This document shows, piece after piece, positions 45,134-55,100 of a stretch of 64,000 nt of DNA. The notes below the pieces were generated by a model. It searched no databases and was not told where the DNA came from. It was given only the letters and a program-made list of their open reading frames with translations. A program made the translations under genes and the position numbers. Within the stretch, counting starts at the first letter, position 1. Every line of letters starts with the position of its first letter. The stretch is from Aurantiochytrium sp. KH105 (lineage: Eukaryota; Sar; Bigyra; Thraustochytrida; Thraustochytriidae): positions 62,001 through 126,000 of the forward strand of contig BGKB01000133.1 of the NCBI GenBank assembly GCA_003116975.1, read 5' to 3'.

Positions 45134-46351
45134 CTATGCCTTGGCCTCCGATGCCTCGACCGACTCCGCGGCCTCGGCAGGCTCTGGGGCCTCGGCAGCG
45201 TCAGCATCCGAGGGTTCGTCGAGCATAAAGTAGTATTCGGGGTGCGAGTCCACGCAGTTCTTGAGAACAATGGTCTGCGGCGCACACCGATCCACAAAGG
45301 CGTCCTTGTCCTCACTATCCTTGCTCTCATTGACGCACTTTTCCCATGCAATGAACTCGTTGCGGCAGGGTCCGCCCTTCATGAACTTGCAAAAGGCGCA
45401 TTCATTCTCGCGCTTGTAACCACAGGTGCGCTTCTCCTTGTCAAATGTACTCTTTAGGCAATAAGTGCCCGTCACGGTCATTTGCTCGTCCTCCACGTTC
45501 TGGAAACTCGCGCGGACAGGCTCGTACGAGCCGGCCTCCGGGAGCTTTCCGTTCCAGTAAAGGTTCTGTCCTTCGGCGTTCTTGAGCATGTAAAAGCTTT
45601 TCTTCGCGTCGGTGGCAGCCAGTCGGTGGAAGAGTACATTCGAATACTTGGCCTCGTAGGGCTCGCCGCCCTTGTACGAAAGCGTAATGTGCGCGTACTT
45701 GTTGGCCGACTCGAGATGCGGAGAGCCAATTTCGACCAAAAGGCTCTGGCAATGTTCGTCCTGAGCGTAGCCAATCACATGGAGCGTAAAGTTCTCCGAG
45801 AGCAGGTCGTCGTGGTCGAGAACCTGCTCGCGCGTGGGCTCGAAGATCACCGTCATGTGGTCGTACGAGGGGTTTGCCGGGAAGAGCGGCGGAAAGCGTG
45901 CGCGAAGCTTCTCCATCGAGGCCTCGTCCAGAAACACAGCCGTGTAGTCGCCCTCGCTGGGCACATAGTCCCACTTGGGCGGCTTGGCGACTTCTTCCTC
46001 GTCCGCGGGCGGTTCATCTGCAGGCGGTTCATCTGCAGGCGGCTCGTCCGCCGCCACCTCGACGGCAGGGGGCTCGTCCGCGGGCGGCTCGTCCGCCGCC
46101 GACTCGGCGCGGCTGCCGAAGAGCCCGAAGCCCGACCCGAGAGCTCCTGCCGAGAAGATGGCCGCGAATGCCGCGGCCGAGGCCGCCGCGACGTTCGGGC
46201 GGCGCACGGACGTCGCCGCGGTCGCCGCAGACCCGGCGGACTCCGCCGTCGTCGCCGTCGCGAGCGCGCGCCGCGTCAGGCTCCGCCGCGCGAGCCCGGC
46301 CTCGCCCGCCGCCACTCGCCGCGCCGCGCGCAGGGCCATCGCCGCGCGCAT
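45134..46351 (-). CDS. Mitochondrial 2H-phosphoesterase-like domain fused to a twin-CX9C GCK domain
   Basis: 405 residues from MRAAMALRAARR. The open frame continues upstream to 46,618 but only through a poly-Asp tract made by an ATC microsatellite. The chosen ATG instead opens a textbook mitochondrial presequence (Arg/Ala/Leu, no acids, residues 1-35). A hydrophobic stretch (about 55-78) may insert in the inner membrane. An ADEPP repeat linker (91-118) follows. Residues 137-300 carry two H-x-T-hydrophobic motifs, HMTVIF (His165, Thr167) and HITLSY (His221, Thr223), spaced as in 2H (LigT-like) phosphoesterases. Residues 317-375 are a GCK domain: CAFCKFMKGG, then Cys329-x9-Cys339 and Cys356-x9-Cys366, then HPEYY. 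The intermembrane space is the likely location. Whether it is an active RNA or cyclic-nucleotide phosphodiesterase is untested. Confidence 0.75.
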   Translation of the reverse strand: MRAAMALRAARRVAAGEAGLARRSLTRRALATATTAESAGSAATAATSVRRPNVAAASAAAFAAIFSAGALGSGFGLFGSRAESAADEPPADEPPAVEVAADEPPADEPPADEPPADEEEVAKPPKWDYVPSEGDYTAVFLDEASMEKLRARFPPLFPANPSYDHMTVIFEPTREQVLDHDDLLSENFTLHVIGYAQDEHCQSLLVEIGSPHLESANKYAHITLSYKGGEPYEAKYSNVLFHRLAATDAKKSFYMLKNAEGQNLYWNGKLPEAGSYEPVRASFQNVEDEQMTVTGTYCLKSTFDKEKRTCGYKRENECAFCKFMKGGPCRNEFIAWEKCVNESKDSEDKDAFVDRCAPQTIVLKNCVDSHPEYYFMLDEPSDADAAEAPEPAEAAESVEASEAKA

Positions 46352-46519
46352 CGTCTCCTCCGCCTCCGCTCCCGCTCCCGCCCGACGGCGAGGCCCGCTC
46401 GCGCCGGCCGGCCCGCTGCCGCCCTCCGTCCGCGCGCGGCTCCCTCTCGCTGCCGAGCCCGAGCGCGCGCTCGCCGAGTCCGCGTCCGAGTCCGCGTTGC
46501 CGATCTGCATCTCCGATCT

Positions 46520-46527
46520 CATCATCA

Positions 46528-46561
<34 letters not shown>

Positions 46562-46575
46562 TTCTTCATCATCAA
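46520..46575. repeat. ATC (GAT) trinucleotide repeat
   Basis: About 14 ATC units, nearly perfect. On the minus strand it would encode poly-Asp upstream of the chosen GCK-fusion start. Confidence 0.95.
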
Positions 46576-46817
46576 CAGCCTCACCGTCGCCATCTCGCAG
46601 TTCTTCGTGCCAAGACAACCATCACAATGGAACCGTTCAAGAAGCACATTCCGCCGCGACGCCTGCCGCGACGCCGAGCTCCGCTCTCCGCGCCGCTGCT
46701 GCTGCTGCTCGCGAAGACTCTCGGCGTCGACGCGGAGAGAGGCAGCGGCAGTCAAGGCAGACTCCGAACGGGGCCGGCTGACGGGAGGGAGCGAGTCCCA
46801 GCGCCGCGGCGTGCAGG

Positions 46818-46825
46818 GCTGCTGC

Positions 46826-46860
<35 letters not shown>
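46818..46860. repeat. CTG trinucleotide repeat
   Basis: Around 13 CTG units with one CCG interruption, about 100 bases upstream of the DNAJC22-like ATG. Confidence 0.95.
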
Positions 46861-46861
<1 letters not shown>

Positions 46862-46961
46862 GCGCGGGCGCCGGGGCCGGCGAGCCAGCTGCGAGCGGCA
46901 AAGGCGGGCGGGCGCGGACCCCGGCCTGCGCAGGGCCGCGCGAGATCGCGAGAGAGCGAAG

Positions 46962-48296
46962 ATGGTCTCGCTGACGGCGGCGTACGTGCTGCTGGCGTGC
47001 GGAGGGCCCGTCGGCCTGCACCTCGTGTATGTGGGCCGCGAGAGGCAGGCGTGGGCGTGCGCCGTGACGGGAGGTCTCGCGGGCCTTGCGGTCGTGCGGG
47101 ATGCAATTTGTCTGCCAAGGTATGTACGCGAGGCAAACGGCGAGGCCCAGGAACTCGCAAAGGTCTCGATAGAAGCCGCGACGCACCCGGAGCACCCGAG
47201 AATCTCGTGGCAAAAGGCTGTGGCCATGCTCGTCCTTGCCATGCTGGTCGGCACGACTCTCGCTAGATGCTTTGCCGATGATTTGGCAAGTAGACTTGGG
47301 TTTCCGGGCGGCGAACTTTACCGTGAACTCTTTGTCACAATATCACATGTGCTTGGCACTTCCTTCGGAGCGTGGGTGGTTGGTGGTATCAGTTGGGACT
47401 TTGTCCGGCTTGGCTATGTGCTAACAGGTGCAACGTTTGGAGCTGTGCTGGCTCAAGGTGTTGTCAAGACCCATCTTTTGCGTGCTGCCGTCGGGGACAA
47501 CCAAGAAGGTATTGCTCCTTTCCACATGCCTGAACAGGCTTCCGCGTTACTGCCTGCGCTCTGCGCCGTTCTCGCTGCTCATATGAATGGCGCGCGAAAG
47601 TGGAAACCTGATTTGCTTGCACAAGCACACAACGAGGAAGACGCTGCTCGAGCCGAAGCTCTGGCAATGGAGGCCGCAAGCAAGGTCGCCAAGATTACTA
47701 CAAGCGCAACTGAGGCCAGAACTGTCGTTCGTAGAAATCGCGTTGACCGGGAGAAGAAGCGCCGACTTCGCATGTCAGGTGGCCGCTGTGGTTTTTGCTT
47801 TGGGCTTTTGCGCGTCTATCTCGGTGTTGTCGCATTTCTCTGTATTTTGCTTGTATCCATGTACGAATCTGCCAGCTTCACCTGGAGAGACACTGACACT
47901 TCGCAAGGAATGCTTCTCCCTTCGCGTACAATACGCGTCAAGACTTTTGTCAACAACTGGGTCGCTTCGCACCAGAACGAGCTAAATTTGGCTTCCGAGA
48001 CCGCGGGCTTGGTCTTCCAGAGTGTCGTGACGCGAGGTCTGCGCGAAACAGTATCGGATTTGCAAACAGAGATTCCTCTGTACGCCAAGAAGGATGCGCT
48101 CAAAACTCTCGGACTGCCGGAGACGGCCTCGTTGCGTCAAGTTCGGACGAAATTCCGCGAAATTTCTCTTGGGAAAGGTTCGGGCCGTTTTGAGCACGTT
48201 GGCGTCGATGGCGATTCGAGCGTTGAGAAGAGCAATGAAAATTACGACCAGATTATCGCGGCGTACGAAATATTGAAGAGACTTTTGCAGCCCTGA
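46962..48296 (+). CDS. DNAJC22-like multi-spanning protein: TM2-type N terminus and degenerate C-terminal J domain
   Basis: 444 residues. The N terminus follows the DNAJC22/Wurst pattern: two helices around GGPVGLHLVYVGRERQAW, then GGLAGLAVVRDAICLPRYV. Further hydrophobic segments lie near 83-103, 122-146, 150-172 and 185-203. A basic/charged cytoplasmic loop (MEAASKVAKI, then RRNRVDREKKRRLRM) precedes another helix (about 281-302). The C-terminal 60 residues look like a J domain: TLGLPETASLRQVRTKFREIS, then YDQIIAAYEILKRLL. The loop where His-Pro-Asp should sit reads LGKGSGRFEHVG, so Hsp70 stimulation in the usual way is doubtful. DNAJC22 in flies is linked to endocytosis; the role here is inference. 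Confidence 0.75.
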   Translation: MVSLTAAYVLLACGGPVGLHLVYVGRERQAWACAVTGGLAGLAVVRDAICLPRYVREANGEAQELAKVSIEAATHPEHPRISWQKAVAMLVLAMLVGTTLARCFADDLASRLGFPGGELYRELFVTISHVLGTSFGAWVVGGISWDFVRLGYVLTGATFGAVLAQGVVKTHLLRAAVGDNQEGIAPFHMPEQASALLPALCAVLAAHMNGARKWKPDLLAQAHNEEDAARAEALAMEAASKVAKITTSATEARTVVRRNRVDREKKRRLRMSGGRCGFCFGLLRVYLGVVAFLCILLVSMYESASFTWRDTDTSQGMLLPSRTIRVKTFVNNWVASHQNELNLASETAGLVFQSVVTRGLRETVSDLQTEIPLYAKKDALKTLGLPETASLRQVRTKFREISLGKGSGRFEHVGVDGDSSVEKSNENYDQIIAAYEILKRLLQP

Positions 48297-48709
48297 AAGT
48301 AAAGCAAAGCAAAGCAAAGCAAAACTGAACAAGTATATTTATCTATTGGATTGACGACATTGAAGAGATGAAACGCAAAGGATAGCAAAGTCTTCTCGAG
48401 TTGAGCTTTGTGATAATCAGGTAAACAATGCAAAGTGTCAAAAACTCTTCTCGATTCGAGCTTCGTTGCAGAACAAAAAATTTTGTGCATTGGAGTGAGG
48501 AATTGCAACGTATATCAAATCATCGCAAATTCTTTCTCGAGTTGAGCTTTGCTGCAGACGAAAAATCTTGTAAAAGGATATAAGTCAGAGTCTGCGCACG
48601 CAATTCTGGCGCAAGTGCTCGCTTCCCCACTCCCACGCTTGCTCGCCTCAAGGTCAAGTCGTATCTTTGTTCTGTTTTTTCACGTCTTGGGCACACCCAG
48701 CGTTTTCTC
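48297..48709. other. Convergent intergenic with short repeats
   Basis: Begins with an AAAGC pentamer run (48,297-48,322). It then has three degenerate copies of a TTCTCGAGTTGAGCTTTG element (listed separately). No gene. Confidence 0.6.
48391..48572. repeat. Three dispersed copies of TTCTCGAGTTGAGCTTTG
   Basis: Copies start near 48,392, 48,448 and 48,534. The last two extend into GTTGCAGAACAAAAAATTTTGT / GCTGCAGACGAAAAATCTTGT. They lie between two convergent stop codons, hence in one or both 3' UTRs. Confidence 0.7.
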
Positions 48710-49591
48710 TCAAACAACAACTTCTGGCGCAACGTTGCTCGGAGCCATTTGTGGCAAAATACCCAGGAACTCGAGAACATCGGGATTGCAGGGTATCCGC
48801 GGCATCTTGGCGAGCTTTCGAAGGTATGCCGAGAGCGCCATGCGGCGTTTCACGATAAAGGCCTGGTTTGTGTGGTCTGCAAGGGCCTTGATCTGTCGCG
48901 GGGGCAGCGTCGGGAGCGAGCTGAGAAGGTGCGAGGTCGCAAAGGCAGAACGGACGAGCCTATCGAGCTCTACAAATTCAGAAAAGCGCTTTTGCAAGAC
49001 AATAACCTCGCCACCCTTTACCTGAGCTTGCACCTCATACAGCACGACAGGCTTGAGGACCCCCGGAGGGCCGGAGCGGCTTTGAACCTGGGAGAGCCGT
49101 GCCGCGGTGACGTCGGCATCGAGAACCGAGGGGTCGTGGTTGCTCATGAGTGTCTCGTTGATTTCTTTGAGCTGCAGCGTTGCGCCGTTGGGCATAATGA
49201 GACACGTCGAAAACGAGTAGGCGAACTTGGCCGCGCCCTCGTTGAAGCCAATCCGCGTGCTAGCCACGCGGTTGCCCACGCGGTATTTGAGCTCACACGA
49301 CGAGAACGAGGCCGTTCCCGTCCCCTCAAAAGCGCCGTCCACAAAGACGGCCACCTTGCCGCTCTCAAAGTGGCGCACCATGATCCAATGGTACAGCTTG
49401 CCCTCCGGATCGCACGAGGCCATGGTCTCGCACCATTTCCGCCGCTCTGCGCGTCGTAGCGCCAGGCCTTGCTCGGAGGCGTCTCCGCTGGGATCGGCGG
49501 CGCCGCTGGGCGCGCGCTCCTCGCCGGCGTCCTCCCAGTCCACGCGCCAGAGCTTGGTCACGTACCCGACGCTGAGGCCCACGTTGCCCAT
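48710..49591 (-). CDS. PX-domain phosphoinositide-binding protein
   Basis: 293 residues from MGNVGLSVGYVTK; the frame is open further upstream but overlaps the divergent gene's promoter with low-complexity sequence. About 1-165 form a beta-rich N-terminal domain (LYHWIMVRHFESGKVAVFVDG, then YRVGNRVASTRIGF) with no family I recognise. The PX domain spans about 175-285: VVLYEVQAQV, KRFSEFVELDRLV (the Arg-Phe-Ser-Glu-Phe phosphoinositide motif), a LPTLPPRQIKAL Pro-rich loop, and KRRMALSAYLRKLAKMP. PX proteins act on endosomal membranes by binding PtdIns3P or related lipids. No BAR, RGS or kinase domain accompanies it. Confidence 0.85.
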   Translation of the reverse strand: MGNVGLSVGYVTKLWRVDWEDAGEERAPSGAADPSGDASEQGLALRRAERRKWCETMASCDPEGKLYHWIMVRHFESGKVAVFVDGAFEGTGTASFSSCELKYRVGNRVASTRIGFNEGAAKFAYSFSTCLIMPNGATLQLKEINETLMSNHDPSVLDADVTAARLSQVQSRSGPPGVLKPVVLYEVQAQVKGGEVIVLQKRFSEFVELDRLVRSAFATSHLLSSLPTLPPRQIKALADHTNQAFIVKRRMALSAYLRKLAKMPRIPCNPDVLEFLGILPQMAPSNVAPEVVV

Positions 49592-49957
49592 GGCGCCGAG
49601 CCTCGCTCGATCCCGGCGAGAAGGAGCGACGCGCGCCGCTCTGCGCGCGAGCGAGCGTCGCGGGAGACGCGACCGGGTGGCGCCTTCGCCCCGCCCCGCC
49701 CTGCCCTGCCCCGCCCCGCCCTGCCCAGAGTCGCGCGCTGCCGCCGGCCTTCGAAGCGGAACTGGTCTGCGCCATGAAGCAGCAGCTCCGGCAGCGGCTG
49801 CTCGAGCTGCTGCTGCAACAAGCAAAGCCGAAGCGCGGCATGAGCGCCGCGCCTGCCGCGACCTCTCTGGCGCCGGGAGGCGGCGGTGGATTCTTGCAGC
49901 CCCACGCGCGAGGGACACACCCGCGCCGAACGGGCCTCTGACTCCGGGTGCGCCGGG
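49592..49957. promoter_or_regulatory. Shared upstream region of the PX and sulfotransferase genes
   Basis: 366 GC-rich bases between divergent starts, including a run of CCCCGCCCTGCC-type repeats (49,680-49,725). The sulfotransferase frame is open from 49,886, so the region could shrink by 72 bases. Confidence 0.5.
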
Positions 49958-51415
49958 ATGGGCTCGATGTCGTCGTCCGTGGTGGCGACCAGGGCTCGAA
50001 CGTGTAGGAGGAGGGCAGCGGCAGCGGCAGCGTGGCCTCAACGCATAACGCAGGCCATCGCAGCGCTGGCCGCGCTGGCGCTCGTGGCAATCTTCATGCT
50101 GTTTGTGCTGCGCTTTCCAGACACAATGTACATTGTGGATGCCGAAAATGACGAACCTGAACAAGCGTTGGATGTTGTCGAGACCACGACCATTATGGAT
50201 GCCAAGACCGTCGCGACAAGAGCAAGCAAAACCCCGTGGGCACCCGACGTCGAGGCCGGAGCCAGAATTCGTGCCAAAGCTAGTCGTGCCAATGGCTATA
50301 GCGGCAACTTCAAAGAGAGAAATGTCATCTCGGCGCGGGAGCGCGGCTTCGTTGCTTTCTTTCTCCATATTCACAAAGGCGGGGGTACGACAGTTTGCAT
50401 GGAGGCGCTATGGCACGGGGAGACCTCACGACTCGGCATGAATTGTAACTTGCGCGGCTCAGATGCACAGGCTAATCTTGTGGCCGCAGACCCACATGAT
50501 CAGGAGCGCATCGTCTTCGAAGCGGCGGCTACAGAAGGCCTTACCTTTGTCGCCAGTGAGTGGGTCCTGCCCAAGGAGATCCTGCGCAGCCCGAGACTTC
50601 GATACTTTACACTGCTGCGAGACCCTGTACAACGCACGGAATCGCACTTCCAGTTCGCATTTGCGCAGCAAAAGCAAAACCGCGTGCGCGACAAAGCTGC
50701 ACAGGGCACGCCGTCAGTCGAGTGTGCAAGCGAGGCTAGCGATCGTGTACTTGAACTCAATATTGCGTCGCGAACGCGTGGCATTACGATTTCCGATGAG
50801 GCAGAGATGCGCATTGCTTGGCTCACGCGTGTCCCCGACAACTGGCAGGTGAGAGCAATTTGCGGTATCCAGTGCGCTAGTGTCCCATTTGGCATGATCA
50901 CCCAGAGTCATTTACAAATTGCAATCGAGCGACTCGAGCGTGACTTCGACACGGTCGGCGTACTCGAGCACATGACCGAATCAATGCAGTTGTTCTCGCA
51001 GCTCCTCGGATGGAACGAGACGCTGCCAAAGGCAGCATCTACGACATCACACGCGCGACAAAACTCAGCGACATCGTTTTTTGATCGCGTGAGCCTTACT
51101 GGCGCCAGTGATGCCCCCTACGTGTCTGAAGCGCTCGAGTGGTTCGATCTCGTCAACGCGTGGGACGTTGAGCTATACGAAGCTGCGCTGGCTCTGCTTT
51201 ATCGTGCTCTGGAGGCTCGTGGCATTTTTGTTGAGCCGCGAAAGGCCACTCTTGTTTCTGCCTTCTCTCGCGAAAGCGCACGTGCTGAGCTTGCGTCACG
51301 GTCCTCTATTTGCGAGTCGCAATGTTGCGACGCTGACTCTTGTGCTCATATAGGTGTCTTTTGGACGTCGGCTGCGCGTATATTGGGGCTCGTTCCAGCG
51401 TCTGCATGCGGTTGA
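49958..51415 (+). CDS. Type II membrane sulfotransferase-like protein
   Basis: 485 residues from MGSMSSSVVATRART; an in-frame ATG at 49,886 would add 24. A short basic cytoplasmic tail and one signal-anchor helix (AIAALAALALVAIFMLFVL) give the type II topology of Golgi enzymes. The catalytic domain contains FFLHIHKGGGTTVC, corresponding to the 5'-phosphosulfate-binding loop (H-I-x-K-x-G-G-T) of carbohydrate sulfotransferases. Further on, YFTLLRDPVQRTESHF corresponds to the 3'-phosphate motif (RDP..R..S). Both support use of PAPS. The acceptor, presumably a glycan in the Golgi, cannot be deduced. The C-terminal Cys-rich tail (CESQCCDADSC) is unusual. Confidence 0.8.
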   Translation: MGSMSSSVVATRARTCRRRAAAAAAWPQRITQAIAALAALALVAIFMLFVLRFPDTMYIVDAENDEPEQALDVVETTTIMDAKTVATRASKTPWAPDVEAGARIRAKASRANGYSGNFKERNVISARERGFVAFFLHIHKGGGTTVCMEALWHGETSRLGMNCNLRGSDAQANLVAADPHDQERIVFEAAATEGLTFVASEWVLPKEILRSPRLRYFTLLRDPVQRTESHFQFAFAQQKQNRVRDKAAQGTPSVECASEASDRVLELNIASRTRGITISDEAEMRIAWLTRVPDNWQVRAICGIQCASVPFGMITQSHLQIAIERLERDFDTVGVLEHMTESMQLFSQLLGWNETLPKAASTTSHARQNSATSFFDRVSLTGASDAPYVSEALEWFDLVNAWDVELYEAALALLYRALEARGIFVEPRKATLVSAFSRESARAELASRSSICESQCCDADSCAHIGVFWTSAARILGLVPASACG

Positions 51416-52182
51416 CCACCACTTCACTTGTTCACCAACTGTGAACTTTTTTCCTTCTTTCCGGAAAGGTATCTGCAACGATTTACTTTTCGTGGATTTG
51501 CAAATGGTGCCCTGTGTCGTCTACGTTCAAGGAACCGATCCCAGAGATGCGTAATCTGTGGTCTCTTTGATGGAGGAGCACCAACTTATCACCGCCGTAA
51601 CACCCTGTAGACAATCAATTGATTTTTTTTATAGATAAAAAGAAAGACGAGACGACACGACTGGCAGGGGTCGTCGTCTGTTCCCTTTCATCTCTTGCTC
51701 GTCCCTGTTGCTCATTCTCTCGCTTGCTTCGCCCGCCGACGGGTCTTCCTCATGCCAGTGGGGAGAAAAAAACGAAAAACGTAAAATCTTCCGCACGTTT
51801 GCTCCCCCGATCGTCCGGTCGTTAGGTCGTCAATCGACTTTCCGCTGCCGCTTGTGATTCTCGATTGCGCGTAAAGCGGTAAAGACACGCGCTCGTCTGC
51901 TGCGGTTGCGCGGGCTTTGGGCGGGCTTTGGGTGCGCGTGCGTGCGCGTACGTGCACGACCGCGAGCGAAGGCCTCGCGCTTTCGGGGGAGAAGTCCGCG
52001 CGTCGGCAAAGCAGGCGGGATTCTCGTGATCATCGTCTTCAACGCAGGTTGTCCAGGAGCGCGCGTACGAGCGAGCACGCACGCGCGTGCACTCGCTCGC
52101 GCGCACGTAAGGGTTGCGTCTGCAACGCACGCGACCTGCTCAAAACACGCCTTGTTGTGCCAAGGTCCGGCGAAAAGCGAAT
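51416..52182. other. Intergenic: sulfotransferase 3' region and BRCT gene upstream region
   Basis: About 0.77 kb. The left half is AT-richer (3' UTR), the right half CpG-rich with GCGTGC/CGCACG runs. An ATG at 52,114 is in frame with the next gene but adds only a basic stub. Confidence 0.6.
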
Positions 52183-55100
52183 ATGGACCCCAAGGAGGAC
52201 CCCGAGCCCAAGACGGAGGCGAAGGACTCCTTCAGCAACGACGAGAAGGACAAACAGCAGGAAGAGACGAAGACGGACGAGGTGAACGAAGAAGATGCTG
52301 ACAAGGAAAAATCTGAGCCCAAAACTGATGCAGTCATCAAGGATGACAGTTCGAGTGCAGAGCCAAACCCGGCAAACGACGTTGCAATGAAAGATGACAA
52401 GAGCAGCTCCGCACCAGGTGACGACACGGGCGCAAACGACGCCGACGGAAGTGCAACAAACACGAAAACGAAGGTGGAATCTAACCAGGCTCCGGCGAAC
52501 GACGAGGAAATCCTGGATACCACGAAGCAATCATCTCCCGACGACATCAAGAAAGACGAAACAGCTGACAAAACTGAAGCGGGAAACGAAGCTGCAGTGG
52601 ACGCCATGGACATCGACGAAGAAGACCAGAATGCTGCTAAGGGGGGTCTCAAAGTGGAAAAGGAAGAAAGCCAAAAGGCTGTGGAGAGCGAAAAATCTGT
52701 GGAAAGCGAAGAAGCGGTGGAAAGCGAAGAAACTGTGGAGAAAGAATTTACTCCACGAAGGTCAACGAGGGACAGAGGCAACAAAAGCCCGATCCCGTCG
52801 TTGGCGAGGACAGGGAAATCGGCAACGAAGAACGGTAGCGAGCGCAGCACGCCCATCTCGCTCAGCACGAACGGACGGAAGAAGAAGAACAGTGCGCAGC
52901 CAAACAATGCTGGTCTCGACCTTGATCTTTCTGATTCTGACATGCCAAAACGCAATACTCGTGGAAGTACCTCGAGAAAATCTCGCGCCTCGACGAACAG
53001 GGCGGACAATAGCTATCAAAGCTACCACGAGAGAGTCGCTGCCTCCAATGATGATGATCACGGCGAACTCGAGGCAGACGTTGAGGAAGAGCAAAATGAG
53101 GAAGCAGCAGTTGATGCTCTCGCAGGCGACCTTGTCTGGGAGAGCCTCGAGGAGGAGACAGAGTTGCGCAAACGTACGATTGAGGAAAGCGGTGTCACGC
53201 GAAGTGTGAGCGTGACTCAGCCCAAGGAGCTCTCGCATGCCCAGGTGCTCACCGTGTTTCGCTGTATGTGGGACGTTTTGCATGAGCGCGGGTGGACGGC
53301 ACGATCGAGTCAGAAAAAGGGTGGCGGCCCCATCTACTTTGTTGCTCCAGGAAGAAGCAAAGCGAAAAAGGCCTCGATGCAGTTCGACAAGGACTGGTTT
53401 GATTTGAACGCGCTCGTTGCACACGTGAGGAGATTTCACCCGGAACTCTTTGAAAACGCCATGCTACGCGCGGAAGATCTTCCCGAATTCAAAGAAAAGT
53501 CGACCTACTCGCTCTCCTTGGATGAACTCGAACCGGGAAACATTGTCAAGGAGCGCAAGCGACGCTTGCGGCAGCAGCGCTCGAGCGGAAGCAAGCCAAC
53601 AGACTTTGTAATTCCCTTGGGCGCGAACGGAGCCAACGTAGGTCAGCCACTCGAGGCCTCCTCTGCAGCGGGCGCGTCGTCCTCTAAATCTTCACATGCG
53701 GCCGATGTGCAACGCGCGAAGAATACGTCGCTCAGTGCTGGTCCGGCCAAGAAAAATGGCAAATCGCGTCACGCGCACGGAGCCGAAGAAGAATCCCCAA
53801 GCGAAGAGGAGGAGAGCGACGGAAGCGACGACGAAGAGGAGGAGGATGAGGATGATCTCTTTGAGTTCAAGATCATGTATCCTTGGCTACAAATGGCCAA
53901 GCGTTGGACTGCGCGTCAAGGCAAAGGTCTTGTGTATTGGTATTACGTCAAACCTGGAGTCGAGTTTAAAAAAGGCAAACCTGTTGGCAAGCACATGGAG
54001 GACTACTTTAACTCCTCGGAGGAAGTGGTCGAGTACGTGAAAAGCAAGGACGATCTTCGCGAGGAGTTCCTAAATTACGCATGGCAAATGCGAGCGGGGC
54101 CAAGTAAACGTCCAAAGAGCTCTGGAAAGAAGCCCAAAAAGAAGCGCCTCAAGGTCTCCAGTTACGAGGATGAGGATGAGGACGGTGGCTCTCTTTCGGG
54201 CAAACGAAGATCAACGCGGAGAAGAACGCCCACGCGAGCTTCGCGAATGGCTGCTGTCAAGAGCGAGCCTGGCCAATCCAGCTCTCGTAAGGCAAGCGCT
54301 TTCCTCATTGACGATGAGTTCGCATCCATGGGCGGCAAGAAGCGAACGCCCCCCGCGTTCTCGTCGTCCTCGTCGACTTCAAAACAAGGCGGCAAGCGCA
54401 AGCGCGATGGCAAGGCGCCTCGTCGCTCGACATATGTTAACGCTAATGACAGTTCCGAGAGTAGCTCGCCCGGAGGCAAAGAAGGGGCGGAATCTGACGA
54501 AGCGTTTGAGCTTGGCCAGTCGGGAGCTTCTGCAGACTATGACGACAGCTCCACATCCGGTGCACGCAGGTCATATAACCCAAGTCAGAAAAGCAAAAGC
54601 AATTCGCGGCGGTCCTCGGGCACGGGAAAGAACCCCCGATCCTTTTCATCATCCTCTGCGCCGGCAAATGCAAAGCACAAGCCGCAAGAAACGAAGCCTC
54701 GATCCGCCGCGCAAGCGGAAGATCTTGCGCGAAAAGCTGCTCTCGAAGCTGCCCTGATCCACCGGCACCAACAGCAGCATCTTGCCGCTAGTCAGTCTAG
54801 GGGTGCTGCCTCGTACCTCAACCACGCGGGCAACCTCGGCTACGGTGAAGCGAGAGTGAACAGCTGGCCTGGTGAACATTCCGAATTTGGCGCCGCCTTG
54901 CCCCAGGCCTTCACCATGCAGAGTGGCGCCGCCTCGGGCGCGTCTTCACGCATTTTCCAGGACTTCAAATTCCTTCTTCTTCCCGAAGTTCCTACACAAG
55001 TACGATTTGAGATCGAGGCCATGGGTGGCAGCGTGATCGAATCGACGGCCAGCTGGGAGCTAAGCGCCCTTCCGCCCGTCGAGGAGCTTGAAGACTTGCT

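Larger units (their letters stand above)
46352..46961. promoter_or_regulatory. Shared upstream region of the GCK-fusion and DNAJC22-like genes
   Basis: About 610 bases between two divergent start codons. It carries an ATC microsatellite (46,520-46,575), a CTG run (46,818-46,860) and very GC-rich flanks. It is a candidate bidirectional promoter; no gene is supported. Confidence 0.5.

Noticed and set aside
45482-47266. Plus-strand open frame of 594 codons across the GCK-fusion gene and the shared promoter
   Set aside because: Arg-rich, GC-driven frame containing poly-Ile from the ATC repeat; antisense to a gene with strong motifs.
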